Assembly: GCA_964454335.1 (NCBI GenBank)
Contig: CAYVVT010000005.1
Location: forward strand, 124,001 to 188,000
DNA from: CAYVVT01 sp964454335
GTDB taxonomy: Bacteria > Fidelibacterota > UBA8477 > JABMPR01
DNA: 64,000 bases
Direction: 5' to 3'
In this document: piece by piece, positions 22,870-31,876 of the stretch
Layout of the letters: each line of letters starts with the position of its first letter
Numbering within the stretch: position 1 is the stretch's first letter
Program-made: the position numbers and the translations under genes
The notes under the pieces: model-generated
Told to the model about the DNA's origin: nothing
What the model saw: only the letters and a program-made list of their open reading frames with translations
The model's database searches: none

Positions 22870-24766
22870 TCTCACTGCCATCCTGCTTCTGGGCAGTTGT
22901 GCCTACTACAATACATTCTACAACGCTGAAGAATATTTCAAACAGGCTGAGAAGGTGACGCGTGACAACCAGACGGGTTCTGTCAGCCGGGAAGAGACCC
23001 AGCTCTATGGCAAAGCCATTGAGAAGTCCAAGAAGCTGCTCACCAACTATCCCAACAGCAAGTACACCGATGATGCGCAGTTCATCATAGGGCGATCATA
23101 TTTCCATCGCGGTGACTTCGGGTTGTCCGAGAAATATTTCGAGGAGCTGCTGCGCCTGTATCCAAATTCACCCTACACGACAGAAGTACCACTATGGATT
23201 GCGCGTTGTCTGGTGAAAAGGGGTGATGTGGATATGGCGCGCCATGAGGCTGGCCGGATCCTGGCTGACGATGAGGATGACAGCTTTCATGCGCAAGCCT
23301 ATCTTCTGCTTGGAGAGATCGCAGTGGCGGAGGACAGCGTCGGTCTGGCCCGGATTTACCTCGAGCGGGTCGTATCCACCTCTCGGGATGGTCTGGTCCG
23401 CGCCCAGGCTCAGTACCAGATCGGAATGCTACTGGAGAATTCTGGAGAATACGAGGAGGCCCTGGAGGCCTTCAAGCGAGTGACACGCTACAAACCATCG
23501 GAAGCACTGAAGGTCCAGTCCATCATCGCACAGAACAGCATGTTGAAAGCACTCGATCGTGATGAAGAAGCGCTGCGGATGATCGAGACCATGCTGGTGA
23601 ACGATAAATTTGCGGATATCCGTGGCCAGCTGGAGATCGAGCTGGGGAAGATCTTCATTCAGCAGCAGCGCTTCAATGAGGCTGAATCAAGGTTCTCCAC
23701 TGTTCTGGAGACCTATGCTGGCCAGGAGTATGCCGCTCAGGCTGCATTCTATCTGGGCGAATATTACATGTTCAATAAACATGATTACAAGCTGGCCGCT
23801 GAACATTATGCCAACGTGAGCAAGCAGTTCCGCAAATCCACGTTCACTTCCCAGGCCACGACCCGCACCAAGCAGATCGAACGCTATAAAACCATCCAGT
23901 TCGATTACACCAACCTGCACCGCCAATTGGCTGGGTACGAACCCAAGACCAAGGGTGGGAACAAATCCAGGGCAAATACGCGCAGCCGTACGAACCGTGG
24001 TAGAAAAGGCCGAACTGCGGCGAACCCTGCCAATCCTGATTTCGGGCCGCAGGGCAAGCCCGCACCTGTTGTTGAAAAGCAACCCGAAGTCCGCAAGGAG
24101 GTCGCTCCGGAAGATTCCCTGCTGTACCTGACCCAGATCTGCGAAAATCGTTACACTCTTGCGGAGTACATGCTATTCGAATTCTCTGATGTGGATACGA
24201 CCCTGCACGTGATGGACAGCCTGATGCACGCTTGTGTATCCAACGGATTGGGTGAACAGGCCAGCTACATGCGCTACTACATCTTTGAGACCATCCAGCA
24301 GGATGAAGTGCAGGCGGCAGAAGCTCTGGCCTATATCGAGGAAACCTATCCGGAGTACTACCAGGAGGTCCACCAAGTCGATGATACTCTGGTTGTTGAT
24401 GAAATGGTCATCGTCGGACAGAAGCGATTTGATGAAGCCGCAGTTGCTTTTGACACCGGGGACCTGACTCGTGCAAATGAGCTTTACATGGCATTGAACG
24501 CAGATACCCTGGTAAGTGCGGAACTTCGTGCGCAAAGCCTGTTCAACCTGGCCTGGCTGAATGATCACTTTCTCCTGGAGCGTGATATGGCCATCGCAGA
24601 ATATCAGGAATTCATCGCCACTTATGGGGGTTCACCCCTGATGCCCATCGCTCAGCGACGACTGGAGATGATCGCTGCTGAAGCCCCACCTTCAAACATA
24701 GAAGTAAGCCCCGACGGGGCGGAACAGACACCTGCAGCGGGCGATGAACCCTCCGCAGATAACTAG
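22850..24766 (+). CDS. TPR-repeat lipoprotein
   Basis: Product of 638 aa. AAGGAG precedes the ATG, which lies inside the end of the sirtuin gene. A lipobox (LLLGSC, cysteine near 17) is followed by CAYYNTFYNAEEYF, then repeated helical hairpins of TPR type (YPNSKYTDDAQF, YPNSPYTTEVPLW, GEYEEALEAFKRV, QRFNEAESRF), similar to the YfiO/BamD and Tol-Pal-associated scaffold proteins. A basic, low-complexity linker (about 365-400, with RTNRGRKGRT) joins a second TPR section. It probably acts as an envelope scaffold; the precise partner is unknown. Confidence 0.83.
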   Translation: MQRLAISLTAILLLGSCAYYNTFYNAEEYFKQAEKVTRDNQTGSVSREETQLYGKAIEKSKKLLTNYPNSKYTDDAQFIIGRSYFHRGDFGLSEKYFEELLRLYPNSPYTTEVPLWIARCLVKRGDVDMARHEAGRILADDEDDSFHAQAYLLLGEIAVAEDSVGLARIYLERVVSTSRDGLVRAQAQYQIGMLLENSGEYEEALEAFKRVTRYKPSEALKVQSIIAQNSMLKALDRDEEALRMIETMLVNDKFADIRGQLEIELGKIFIQQQRFNEAESRFSTVLETYAGQEYAAQAAFYLGEYYMFNKHDYKLAAEHYANVSKQFRKSTFTSQATTRTKQIERYKTIQFDYTNLHRQLAGYEPKTKGGNKSRANTRSRTNRGRKGRTAANPANPDFGPQGKPAPVVEKQPEVRKEVAPEDSLLYLTQICENRYTLAEYMLFEFSDVDTTLHVMDSLMHACVSNGLGEQASYMRYYIFETIQQDEVQAAEALAYIEETYPEYYQEVHQVDDTLVVDEMVIVGQKRFDEAAVAFDTGDLTRANELYMALNADTLVSAELRAQSLFNLAWLNDHFLLERDMAIAEYQEFIATYGGSPLMPIAQRRLEMIAAEAPPSNIEVSPDGAEQTPAAGDEPSADN

Positions 24767-24805
24767 ATAGTACAACGATCCTGAATAAACCTTACCGTTT
24801 GTGGA

Positions 24806-24843
24806 AAAGGTCTTTGTGAGAGGGGGCTGAGGCCTTTATTTTT
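24806..24843 (+). terminator. Possible terminator after the TPR lipoprotein gene
   Basis: AAAGGTCT pairs with AGGCCTTT (one G-U pair) around a 16-base loop and is followed by ATTTTT. The large loop weakens the case. The next gene starts 11 bases later. Confidence 0.35.
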
Positions 24844-24854
24844 GCCGCTTGATT

Positions 24855-25694
24855 ATGCCAATGGCCAACCTCAAAATCAGAGCGATCATCACCATCCTGG
24901 GAATACCGGCTTTGCTGGCCATGACCCTGTTCAGTTCCCTGGTCTTTTCTATCGTATTCGGGATTGCCGGTATGATCATCCTCTTTGAGATCTCTCGCGC
25001 CCTGAAACTTCAGAACGTCCGCATGAACCTCTGGGTAGGCTACCCCATATACCTGGTTCTGCTTTACACCATTATGGAAGGTTCAAGCGAATGGATGGCT
25101 GCCATCCTGGTCCTCTCCATCATTGTGCTCATGAGTTGGGAACTGTTCAGGAATAAACCACGTGTGTTCGAGAACAGCGCCGCAACTTTGTTCGCCAGCT
25201 TGCTGGTGGGTCTGGCCATCGGATTCCTCCTTGATCTTCAGCGTACCGATATGCTGGTGCAGACCATATGGAATGTTCCTTATGGCGCCTGGATGGTCCT
25301 GGCCATCTTCAGCGGTGTCTGGACCTGTGATATCTCCGCCTATCTCATCGGCTCGGCCATTGGCAGCCACAAGATCTTTCCACGTGTCAGCCCGAAGAAA
25401 AGCTGGGAGGGGAGTATCGCCGGTATGCTGGGCGCTATCGCTATCATGCTGGTCTTCTACTTCACCGATCTGCTGCCGAGGCTTACGCTCACGGATGCTG
25501 TCGCTTTGGGTTTGATCACCGGTGTCCTGGGACAGGTGGGGGACTTTGCTGAATCACTGGTCAAGCGGGATGTGGAGATCAAGGATTCCTCTCATCTCAT
25601 TCCCGGTCACGGTGGGATATGGGACCGTATGGACTCCTTGCTCTTTGCCATACCGGCCGGTTACCTATACTTTACATACTTTATTACAGCCTGA
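24855..25694 (+). CDS. cdsA: Phosphatidate cytidylyltransferase
   Basis: Product of 279 aa with about eight membrane segments and the C-terminal CDP-alcohol signature GDFAESLVKRDVEIKDSS followed by PGHGGIWDRMDSL. SPKKSWEGSIAG in the middle is also typical. The enzyme makes CDP-diacylglycerol from phosphatidate and CTP, the entry to phospholipid synthesis, in the inner membrane. A TTG two codons upstream could also start it. The stop overlaps the ATG of the next gene (TGATG), although the functions are unrelated. Confidence 0.93.
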   Translation: MPMANLKIRAIITILGIPALLAMTLFSSLVFSIVFGIAGMIILFEISRALKLQNVRMNLWVGYPIYLVLLYTIMEGSSEWMAAILVLSIIVLMSWELFRNKPRVFENSAATLFASLLVGLAIGFLLDLQRTDMLVQTIWNVPYGAWMVLAIFSGVWTCDISAYLIGSAIGSHKIFPRVSPKKSWEGSIAGMLGAIAIMLVFYFTDLLPRLTLTDAVALGLITGVLGQVGDFAESLVKRDVEIKDSSHLIPGHGGIWDRMDSLLFAIPAGYLYFTYFITA

Positions 25695-27544
25695 TGAAAA
25701 GATCATTCCTGATACAATTCCTTATCCTCGTAGTGCTCACCATCTGGTCCAATGTCAGAACAGACAAAGGATTCACGGATGATTCGCAGGAGAATGGTAA
25801 TGCCGGCGGGATCAAGGTGGAGCTCACCGGTGACAAATCGCATTTTGATAGTTCACCAACGGAGGCAGATCCTGCAAAAGGTGGCACTTTCGTAATGTCC
25901 CTTTCAGCGGAACCCGAGCATCTCAATTACTATACATCCACCTCTGCGAATGCTAAACGTTTCCTGGACTACATCTACGAACCCCTCATCGATTACAACT
26001 ATGAAACCTGGCAGGAGGATCGAGGAGTACTGGCTGAGTCCTGGGAGATCAGCGAGGATTTCAAGACTTTCACCTTTCATCTGAGGAAGAACGTTTATTG
26101 GCATGATGGAGAACCTCTGACGGCCCATGATGTCCTGTTCTCACTGAAGGCGATCCTGAATCCCTTCGTGGACGACGCTCCTCTGCGGGTGTACTACGCG
26201 AAAGTGATTGACGCTCATATTGAAGGGGATTACACCTTCGTGGTGAGCACGTCAGATACCTATTTCCTGAATTTTGAGACCCTGGGTGGCGGTCATGCCA
26301 TCCTCCCGGAACACATCTGGGATCCGAACCGCCTCATGAGACAATTCACCATTGCCGATCTCATGGATCCCACGGTGGCCAAGGAAGAACCGGATATCAA
26401 GGAATTCGCCGACTTTTTCAATAATCACCCTCAGGGGCGGCCTGTGGGACTGGACGCTGAACCGATTATTGGCTCGGGCCCCTGGAAATTTGACCGCTGG
26501 ATCACCGGTGACTATATGTCCCTGGTAAGAAATGACGACTACTGGGGCGCTGATGATTTCTATCTACCTGGCTACTCCGCAGACGGCGCTTACCTGGACA
26601 AGATCATCATCAAGACGATCTCGGATGCCACAGCCAGTCTAACTGCACTGAAGGCAGGCGAGATCGAATTCCTGCCACGTCTCCGCGCCATACAGTATTA
26701 CGAGCAGACCATCACCGATGATTTCCTCGAACGGTTCCAGAAAGTTAGTTATGTGATCCCGTCCTTCAGCTACATCGGCTGGAACAACGATCGACCATTC
26801 TTCAATGATAAACGTGTGCGCCAGGCCATGACCATGCTCATCGATCGTGAAGCCTATAACAAGTATATCGGCTACGACAAGGATATCCCGACCATTGGTC
26901 CATTCTATCGATTCGGAAGTCAGTACAACCACAAGATCGAAAGATGGCCTTACGATCCAATCCGTGCAGTGGAACTCATCGAGGAGGCCGGCTGGATCGA
27001 TCATGATGGTGACGGGATCCGGGATAAGGACGGTATCCCCTTTGCCTTCACATTCAGCATCTCGTCGGGTTCCCGGAGTTCAAAATACCTGTCCCTGATG
27101 ATGAAAGAGGACCTGCGCAAGATCGGTATCGATGTCAGCATCCGGCAACTGGAGTGGTCAGTCTATGTTGAGAACCTGCGGGACCGGCAATTCGACGTGG
27201 TGAGTCTGTTATGGTTGTCGGGTCTCGAGACCGATCCCTATCAGATCTGGCATTCGGACAACATCGGTGACCGGGGCTCTAATTATGTGGGATTCCGGAA
27301 CGCAGAGTCCGATTCGCTGCTTGAGGCGGCCCGCTATGAGATAGATGCTGAAAAACGAAACGCCATGTATCATCGTTTTCAGGAGATCCTGCACGAAGAA
27401 CAGCCCTACACCTTCATGTTCTCTCAGCGCAATCTGGCGGCATATTCGAAAGATCTCTACGGTGTGAAATGGGTGCCTATTAGACCAGGATACAAGTATT
27501 ACAGTTGGTGGCGGAGCAGTGCGGCAGCCGTCGCACCCATGTGA
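25694..27544 (+). CDS. ABC-importer substrate-binding protein, family 5 (peptide type, YejA-like)
   Basis: Product of 616 aa with a signal-type N-terminus (MKRSFLIQFLILVV), then the family-5 solute-binding fold: the opening GTFVMSLSAEPEHLNYY, LAESWEISEDFKTFTFHL, YWHDGEPLTAHDV, and in the second lobe FNDKRVRQAMTMLIDRE. The size and the two downstream permeases resemble the YejABE peptide importers more than the shorter DppA. It delivers oligopeptides or similar ligands in the periplasm. The ATG overlaps the cdsA stop by one base. Confidence 0.87.
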   Translation: MKRSFLIQFLILVVLTIWSNVRTDKGFTDDSQENGNAGGIKVELTGDKSHFDSSPTEADPAKGGTFVMSLSAEPEHLNYYTSTSANAKRFLDYIYEPLIDYNYETWQEDRGVLAESWEISEDFKTFTFHLRKNVYWHDGEPLTAHDVLFSLKAILNPFVDDAPLRVYYAKVIDAHIEGDYTFVVSTSDTYFLNFETLGGGHAILPEHIWDPNRLMRQFTIADLMDPTVAKEEPDIKEFADFFNNHPQGRPVGLDAEPIIGSGPWKFDRWITGDYMSLVRNDDYWGADDFYLPGYSADGAYLDKIIIKTISDATASLTALKAGEIEFLPRLRAIQYYEQTITDDFLERFQKVSYVIPSFSYIGWNNDRPFFNDKRVRQAMTMLIDREAYNKYIGYDKDIPTIGPFYRFGSQYNHKIERWPYDPIRAVELIEEAGWIDHDGDGIRDKDGIPFAFTFSISSGSRSSKYLSLMMKEDLRKIGIDVSIRQLEWSVYVENLRDRQFDVVSLLWLSGLETDPYQIWHSDNIGDRGSNYVGFRNAESDSLLEAARYEIDAEKRNAMYHRFQEILHEEQPYTFMFSQRNLAAYSKDLYGVKWVPIRPGYKYYSWWRSSAAAVAPM

Positions 27545-27592
27545 GCAACTGAAGCATGAAAGTAGAATCTGGAATGACGAGTCGCCTCTGAT

Positions 27593-28981
27593 ATGTGGGC
27601 CTACCTGTTAAAACGAGTGCTTTTGATCTTCCCGACCCTGTTCGGCATCTCGATCATAACCTTCATTATCATCAAGATGGCCCCCGGTGATCCCACCGCC
27701 TTCAAGATGGGCAATGACCAGACCGGGCTGGCATCGGATCAGAATCTTGCCAAACAGGTCATCGAGCAGACCCGTGAGATCTATGGGTTGGACAAGCCTT
27801 TGCTGTTGAACTTCAAGATCTTCAGTTATGAGAAGAACTGGACAAAGGTGCAGGAATACCTCCAGGAGGGGGGAGAACTGGCCGGCCGGGATTATGATGA
27901 TATTGTCGAGCCGCTGAAGCAGGCTGATGAGGTTGCAGTACCCTTCCTGGTATCCCGTCTGGGATCCGGTGAGCTGACAGAGGACGAGCTCACGGTTGCT
28001 CTGGAGATCCTGACAATCAAACAGAAACTATCCATCAGTTCCGAGATGAGCATGGGGCGTCAGCTGCAATACATCGATAACTGGTGGCAGGGCTACACCG
28101 ACACCACCGGCAATGTGAGGGAAGCGGCAGAGCCGGGTTATCAATACTCTATCCTGGCAAAGCTGAAGATGATATTCACCGAAGCGCAATATCCGCGCTG
28201 GCTGGTTCGCATGCTGTTCCTGGATTTCGGGAATTCCATCAAGGACAACCGTCCAGTCTGGGACCACATCAAAGAATCCGTGCCGGTTTCTCTCATCTTT
28301 ACGATCACATCCTTTATACTGGCGTATCTCATTGCAATCCCCCTGGGGATCTATTCAGCCACGCATCAGTACACCACCGGTGATAAGGTCACCACGGTGG
28401 TCCTCTTCATTCTTTACTCGCTGCCCAGTTTCTGGGTGGCGACAATGGCCATCGTCTTTTTCGGTGGGGGTGATTTTCTGGACTGGTTCCCGGTCTCCGG
28501 GTTACGAAGTGTAGGATATGAGGACCTCAGCGCCTGGGGTCGTTTCACAGACCTGTTACACCACATCATACTGCCATTGATCATCTGGACATACGGTAGC
28601 TTCTCAGCCCTTTCCAGGTATATGCGTGGCTCGATGCTGGAGGTTATCCGGCAGGATTATATCAGGACAGCCCGGGCCAAGGGGCTCAGCGAACGGACAG
28701 TCACCTACAAGCATGCACTGAGGAATTCCTTGATCCCCATCATCACCATGCTGGCCAATCTTTTGCCACTGGCAATCTCCGGGTCCATCATCATCGAATC
28801 AATATTCTCCATCCCGGGCATGGGTCAATTGAGTTTTAATGCAGTCCTGTTCCGAGACTATCCCATTATCATGGCGGTGACGACGATCAGTGCCATCCTA
28901 ACGCTATTGGGCATTCTGCTCTCCGACATCCTGTATGCGCTGGTTGATCCCCGGATCACCTTTGAGGAAAAGGCGGGTTGA
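27593..28981 (+). CDS. ABC-importer permease, DppB/YejB type, with a large insertion
   Basis: Product of 462 aa, some 100-130 residues longer than usual DppB proteins. The family opening WAYLLKRVLLIFPTLFGISIITF and KMAPGDP is intact. Residues of about 60-210 form a soluble, charged, mostly helical insertion between the first and second membrane spans. The rest carries the normal transport domain with the EAA-type loop (VIRQDYIRTARAKGLSE) that contacts the ATPase. It ends on the A of the next gene's ATG. Which ligand passes cannot be read. Confidence 0.88.
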   Translation: MWAYLLKRVLLIFPTLFGISIITFIIIKMAPGDPTAFKMGNDQTGLASDQNLAKQVIEQTREIYGLDKPLLLNFKIFSYEKNWTKVQEYLQEGGELAGRDYDDIVEPLKQADEVAVPFLVSRLGSGELTEDELTVALEILTIKQKLSISSEMSMGRQLQYIDNWWQGYTDTTGNVREAAEPGYQYSILAKLKMIFTEAQYPRWLVRMLFLDFGNSIKDNRPVWDHIKESVPVSLIFTITSFILAYLIAIPLGIYSATHQYTTGDKVTTVVLFILYSLPSFWVATMAIVFFGGGDFLDWFPVSGLRSVGYEDLSAWGRFTDLLHHIILPLIIWTYGSFSALSRYMRGSMLEVIRQDYIRTARAKGLSERTVTYKHALRNSLIPIITMLANLLPLAISGSIIIESIFSIPGMGQLSFNAVLFRDYPIIMAVTTISAILTLLGILLSDILYALVDPRITFEEKAG

Positions 28982-30015
28982 TGGAACAGCGTGCACCGGC
29001 AAAAAGCTATTTCGCCATCGTGGCTTCACAGTTCCGCCGGAACAGGCTTGCTGTATTCTCTCTGAACATCATCTTCGTTCTGCTGTTCATTTTCATTTTT
29101 GCCGATTTTATCGCCAATGACAAACCCATCATCATGCGATATGAAGGCAAGACCTACTTTCCGGTGTTCAGGGAATACGGAGTGAAATACCTGGGAATGA
29201 CCTGGCAGGACCTGTTCAAATCCCAGCAGTTCAAGATCCTCAATGAGACCTTCCAGGACGGAGACTGGGCCATCTATCCGCCCATACCCTATTCTCAGAC
29301 AGAATACAATCTGCCTGAGCAACTGCAGCCCCCCAGCTGGCGACATCCCTTTGGCACGGATGAATTAGGCCGGGACGTCATGTCCCAGATGGTTCACGGT
29401 GCCAGAGTATCACTCCTGGTAGGTTTTGTGGCTGTAGCCATCTACGTTGCCATCGGCGTCATTCTGGGTGCTCTTGCAGGATTTTACGGTGGCTGGATTG
29501 ATATCATCATTCAGAGGATGATCGAGGTCATGATCACGTTCCCGCGGATGTTCCTTATTATCACCATCGTCGCCGTCATCGAAGTTCAGTCAATTATCAA
29601 CATCATGATCATCCTGGGGCTCACCGGCTGGACCGGAGTAGCCCGTTTTACCCGTGGTGAATTTCTCAAGGTAAAGAATGAAGAATTCGTAGTAGCCGCA
29701 AAAGCACTGGGCTTCAACGATTTTAGGACCATCTTTCGACACGTGCTGCCGAACACCCTGACACCTGTGCTGGTTACCGCCACATTCGGTGTGGCCGCGG
29801 CCATCCTGATCGAGTCAGGCCTGAGTTTTCTGGGTTTTGGCGCACCGCCCGAACAGGCCACCTGGGGCTCACTGCTGTCGAGTGCCAGGGATATGCTGCC
29901 CAGCGGATGGTGGTTGACGACCTTCCCGGGACTGGCGATCTTTATAACTGTGACCGTCTACAATCTGGTGGGAGAGGGTTTGCGTGATGCCCTCGATCCC
30001 CGCCTGAAGCAATAA
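28981..30015 (+). CDS. ABC-importer permease, DppC/YejE type
   Basis: Product of 344 aa. The N-terminal span is followed by an extended loop (about residues 55-120, with YEGKTYFPVFREYG and WAIYPPIPYS) that resembles YejE of the microcin C/peptide importer, then FGTDELGRDVMSQMVHGAR and the core domain with EFVVAAKALGFND, the ATPase-contact loop. The ATG is in a TGATG overlap with the partner permease. No ATPase gene of the DppD/F or YejF kind follows, so the energising subunit must be encoded elsewhere. Confidence 0.88.
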   Translation: MEQRAPAKSYFAIVASQFRRNRLAVFSLNIIFVLLFIFIFADFIANDKPIIMRYEGKTYFPVFREYGVKYLGMTWQDLFKSQQFKILNETFQDGDWAIYPPIPYSQTEYNLPEQLQPPSWRHPFGTDELGRDVMSQMVHGARVSLLVGFVAVAIYVAIGVILGALAGFYGGWIDIIIQRMIEVMITFPRMFLIITIVAVIEVQSIINIMIILGLTGWTGVARFTRGEFLKVKNEEFVVAAKALGFNDFRTIFRHVLPNTLTPVLVTATFGVAAAILIESGLSFLGFGAPPEQATWGSLLSSARDMLPSGWWLTTFPGLAIFITVTVYNLVGEGLRDALDPRLKQ

Positions 30016-30035
30016 CAACTGCGAGGTAGTGAATC

Positions 30036-31874
30036 GTGGCAGAAAAAGTATTGAAATCGATCCTGGCGACGGATTGTGGTTCCACCACCACCAAGGCCAT
30101 CCTCATCGAGCTTACCGATGAGGGCTATCGGCTCAAGGTACGTGGTGAAGCACCCACAACCGTTGAAGCACCCTTCGAGGATGTGACCAAGGGCGTGCTG
30201 AACGCCATCGGGGAGGTCGAGGAGCTTTCCGGCAGGAAACTGCTGGTAGGCGAGAAGATCATCCAGCCCCAGAAGGACGAGACCGAGGGTGTTGACGTCT
30301 ATGTCAGTACCTCTTCGGCAGGCGGCGGTTTGCAGATGATGGTTGCCGGTGTGGTGAAGGCCATGACAGGCGAAAGTGCCGAACGTGCAGCCCTGGGCGC
30401 GGGATCCATCGTGATGGACGTGCTGGCAGCGAACGATGGACGGCTGCCCCATCAGAAGATCGAGCGAATCCGGCAACTGCGGCCGGATATGATCCTGCTC
30501 TCCGGCGGGATCGACGGCGGTACGATCTCGCATGTCGTTGAACTTGCCGAGGTCCTGGCAGCCGCCAATCCCAGACCACGTCTGGGCCAGAATTATAAGC
30601 TGCCGGTGATCTATGCCGGGAATAAGAAAGCCAGAGAAAATATTGAGGATACGCTTGGTGAGATCTCCGATCTGACAGTTGTGGAGAATATCCGGCCCGT
30701 CCTGGAAACCGAGAACCTGGGACCGTCCCGGGACAAGATCCACGACCTGTTCATGGAACACGTCATGGCCCAGGCACCGGGTTACAAGAAGCTCATGTCC
30801 TGGACTGACGCACCCATCATGCCCACACCTGGCGCTGTGGGATCACTCATTGACATGATCGCCAAGGAAGAGCAGATCTCAGTGGTGGGGGTTGATATTG
30901 GTGGTGCCACAACTGACATTTTCTCCGTTTTCGAAGAACAGTTCAATCGGACAGTAAGCGCTAATCTGGGTATGAGTTACTCAGTTTGCAACGTACTGGC
31001 CGAATCCGGATTGAACAACGTGCTGCGCTGGGTGCCCCTGGATATAGATGAGAAGGAGCTCACCAATCGCATCGGTAACAAGATGATCCGGCCCACGACT
31101 GTTCCGCAGTCACTCGAAGAATTGATCATAGAGCAGGCGATTGCCCGTGAGGCTCTGCGTCTGTCCTTTATCCAGCACAAGGCTTTTGCCGTGAAACTGA
31201 AGGGTATCCAGCAGGAGCGTACGATTTCGGATGCCTTCGATCAGTCCGATTCCGGAGCGACCCTGGTGAACATGTTCGAGCTGGATCTACTGGTTGGGTC
31301 TGGTGGTGTACTCTCTCACGCCCCGCGGCGGGAGCAGGCTGCCAGAATGCTTATCGACGCATTTATGCCGGAAGGTATCACGCAATTGGCTGTGGATTCC
31401 ATCTTCATGATGCCGCAACTGGGTGTACTGGCCAACATTGAGAAGGAAGAACTGGCCCAGGACGCTCGCAAAGCTGCCCTGCAGGTATTCGAGAAGGACT
31501 GCCTCATCAGACTGGGCACCTGTCTGGCACCGGTTGGCAAGTTCAAACCGAACGCGTTGATGCTGACGGCTGAATTGACCATGCCGGATGGTGGGCAGAA
31601 GACTGTTGAGGTCAAAGCCGGTGAGCTTCTGGTCCTCCCTGCACCATATGCCGAGATCCCGGCTGTACTGACCCCCGGGAAGAATCAGGATATTGGCGGT
31701 GGGAAAGGTGAGATCGTTGAAACGACCATCCATGGCGGTGTCGTCGGTGTCATCTTCGATGGCAGGGGCAGACCATTCGTACTGCCCACGGAAGCAGACG
31801 TGCGCATAGCAAATCTGCAGAAATGGTCACAGGCGACAAATGAATATCCCAAATTCAGCGGGGAGGGAGCATAG
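30036..31874 (+). CDS. MutL/GlmL-like ASKHA-fold ATPase (glutamate mutase L family)
   Basis: Product of 612 aa starting at GTG with GAGGT upstream. It has two actin/Hsp70-type phosphate loops: LATDCGSTTTKAIL at about 10-23 and VVGVDIGGATTDIFSVF at about 284-300. Other landmarks are STSSAGGGLQMMVAGVVK and LLSGGIDGGTISHVVELAE. This is the pattern of the MutL family, named for a gene beside glutamate mutase in clostridia. No mutase subunit gene occurs here; instead it heads an operon of unknown membrane proteins and an ABC-2 system. It probably uses ATP to drive or control that assembly. The chain is longer than the clostridial proteins I remember. Confidence 0.8.
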   Translation: MAEKVLKSILATDCGSTTTKAILIELTDEGYRLKVRGEAPTTVEAPFEDVTKGVLNAIGEVEELSGRKLLVGEKIIQPQKDETEGVDVYVSTSSAGGGLQMMVAGVVKAMTGESAERAALGAGSIVMDVLAANDGRLPHQKIERIRQLRPDMILLSGGIDGGTISHVVELAEVLAAANPRPRLGQNYKLPVIYAGNKKARENIEDTLGEISDLTVVENIRPVLETENLGPSRDKIHDLFMEHVMAQAPGYKKLMSWTDAPIMPTPGAVGSLIDMIAKEEQISVVGVDIGGATTDIFSVFEEQFNRTVSANLGMSYSVCNVLAESGLNNVLRWVPLDIDEKELTNRIGNKMIRPTTVPQSLEELIIEQAIAREALRLSFIQHKAFAVKLKGIQQERTISDAFDQSDSGATLVNMFELDLLVGSGGVLSHAPRREQAARMLIDAFMPEGITQLAVDSIFMMPQLGVLANIEKEELAQDARKAALQVFEKDCLIRLGTCLAPVGKFKPNALMLTAELTMPDGGQKTVEVKAGELLVLPAPYAEIPAVLTPGKNQDIGGGKGEIVETTIHGGVVGVIFDGRGRPFVLPTEADVRIANLQKWSQATNEYPKFSGEGA

Positions 31875-31876
31875 TT

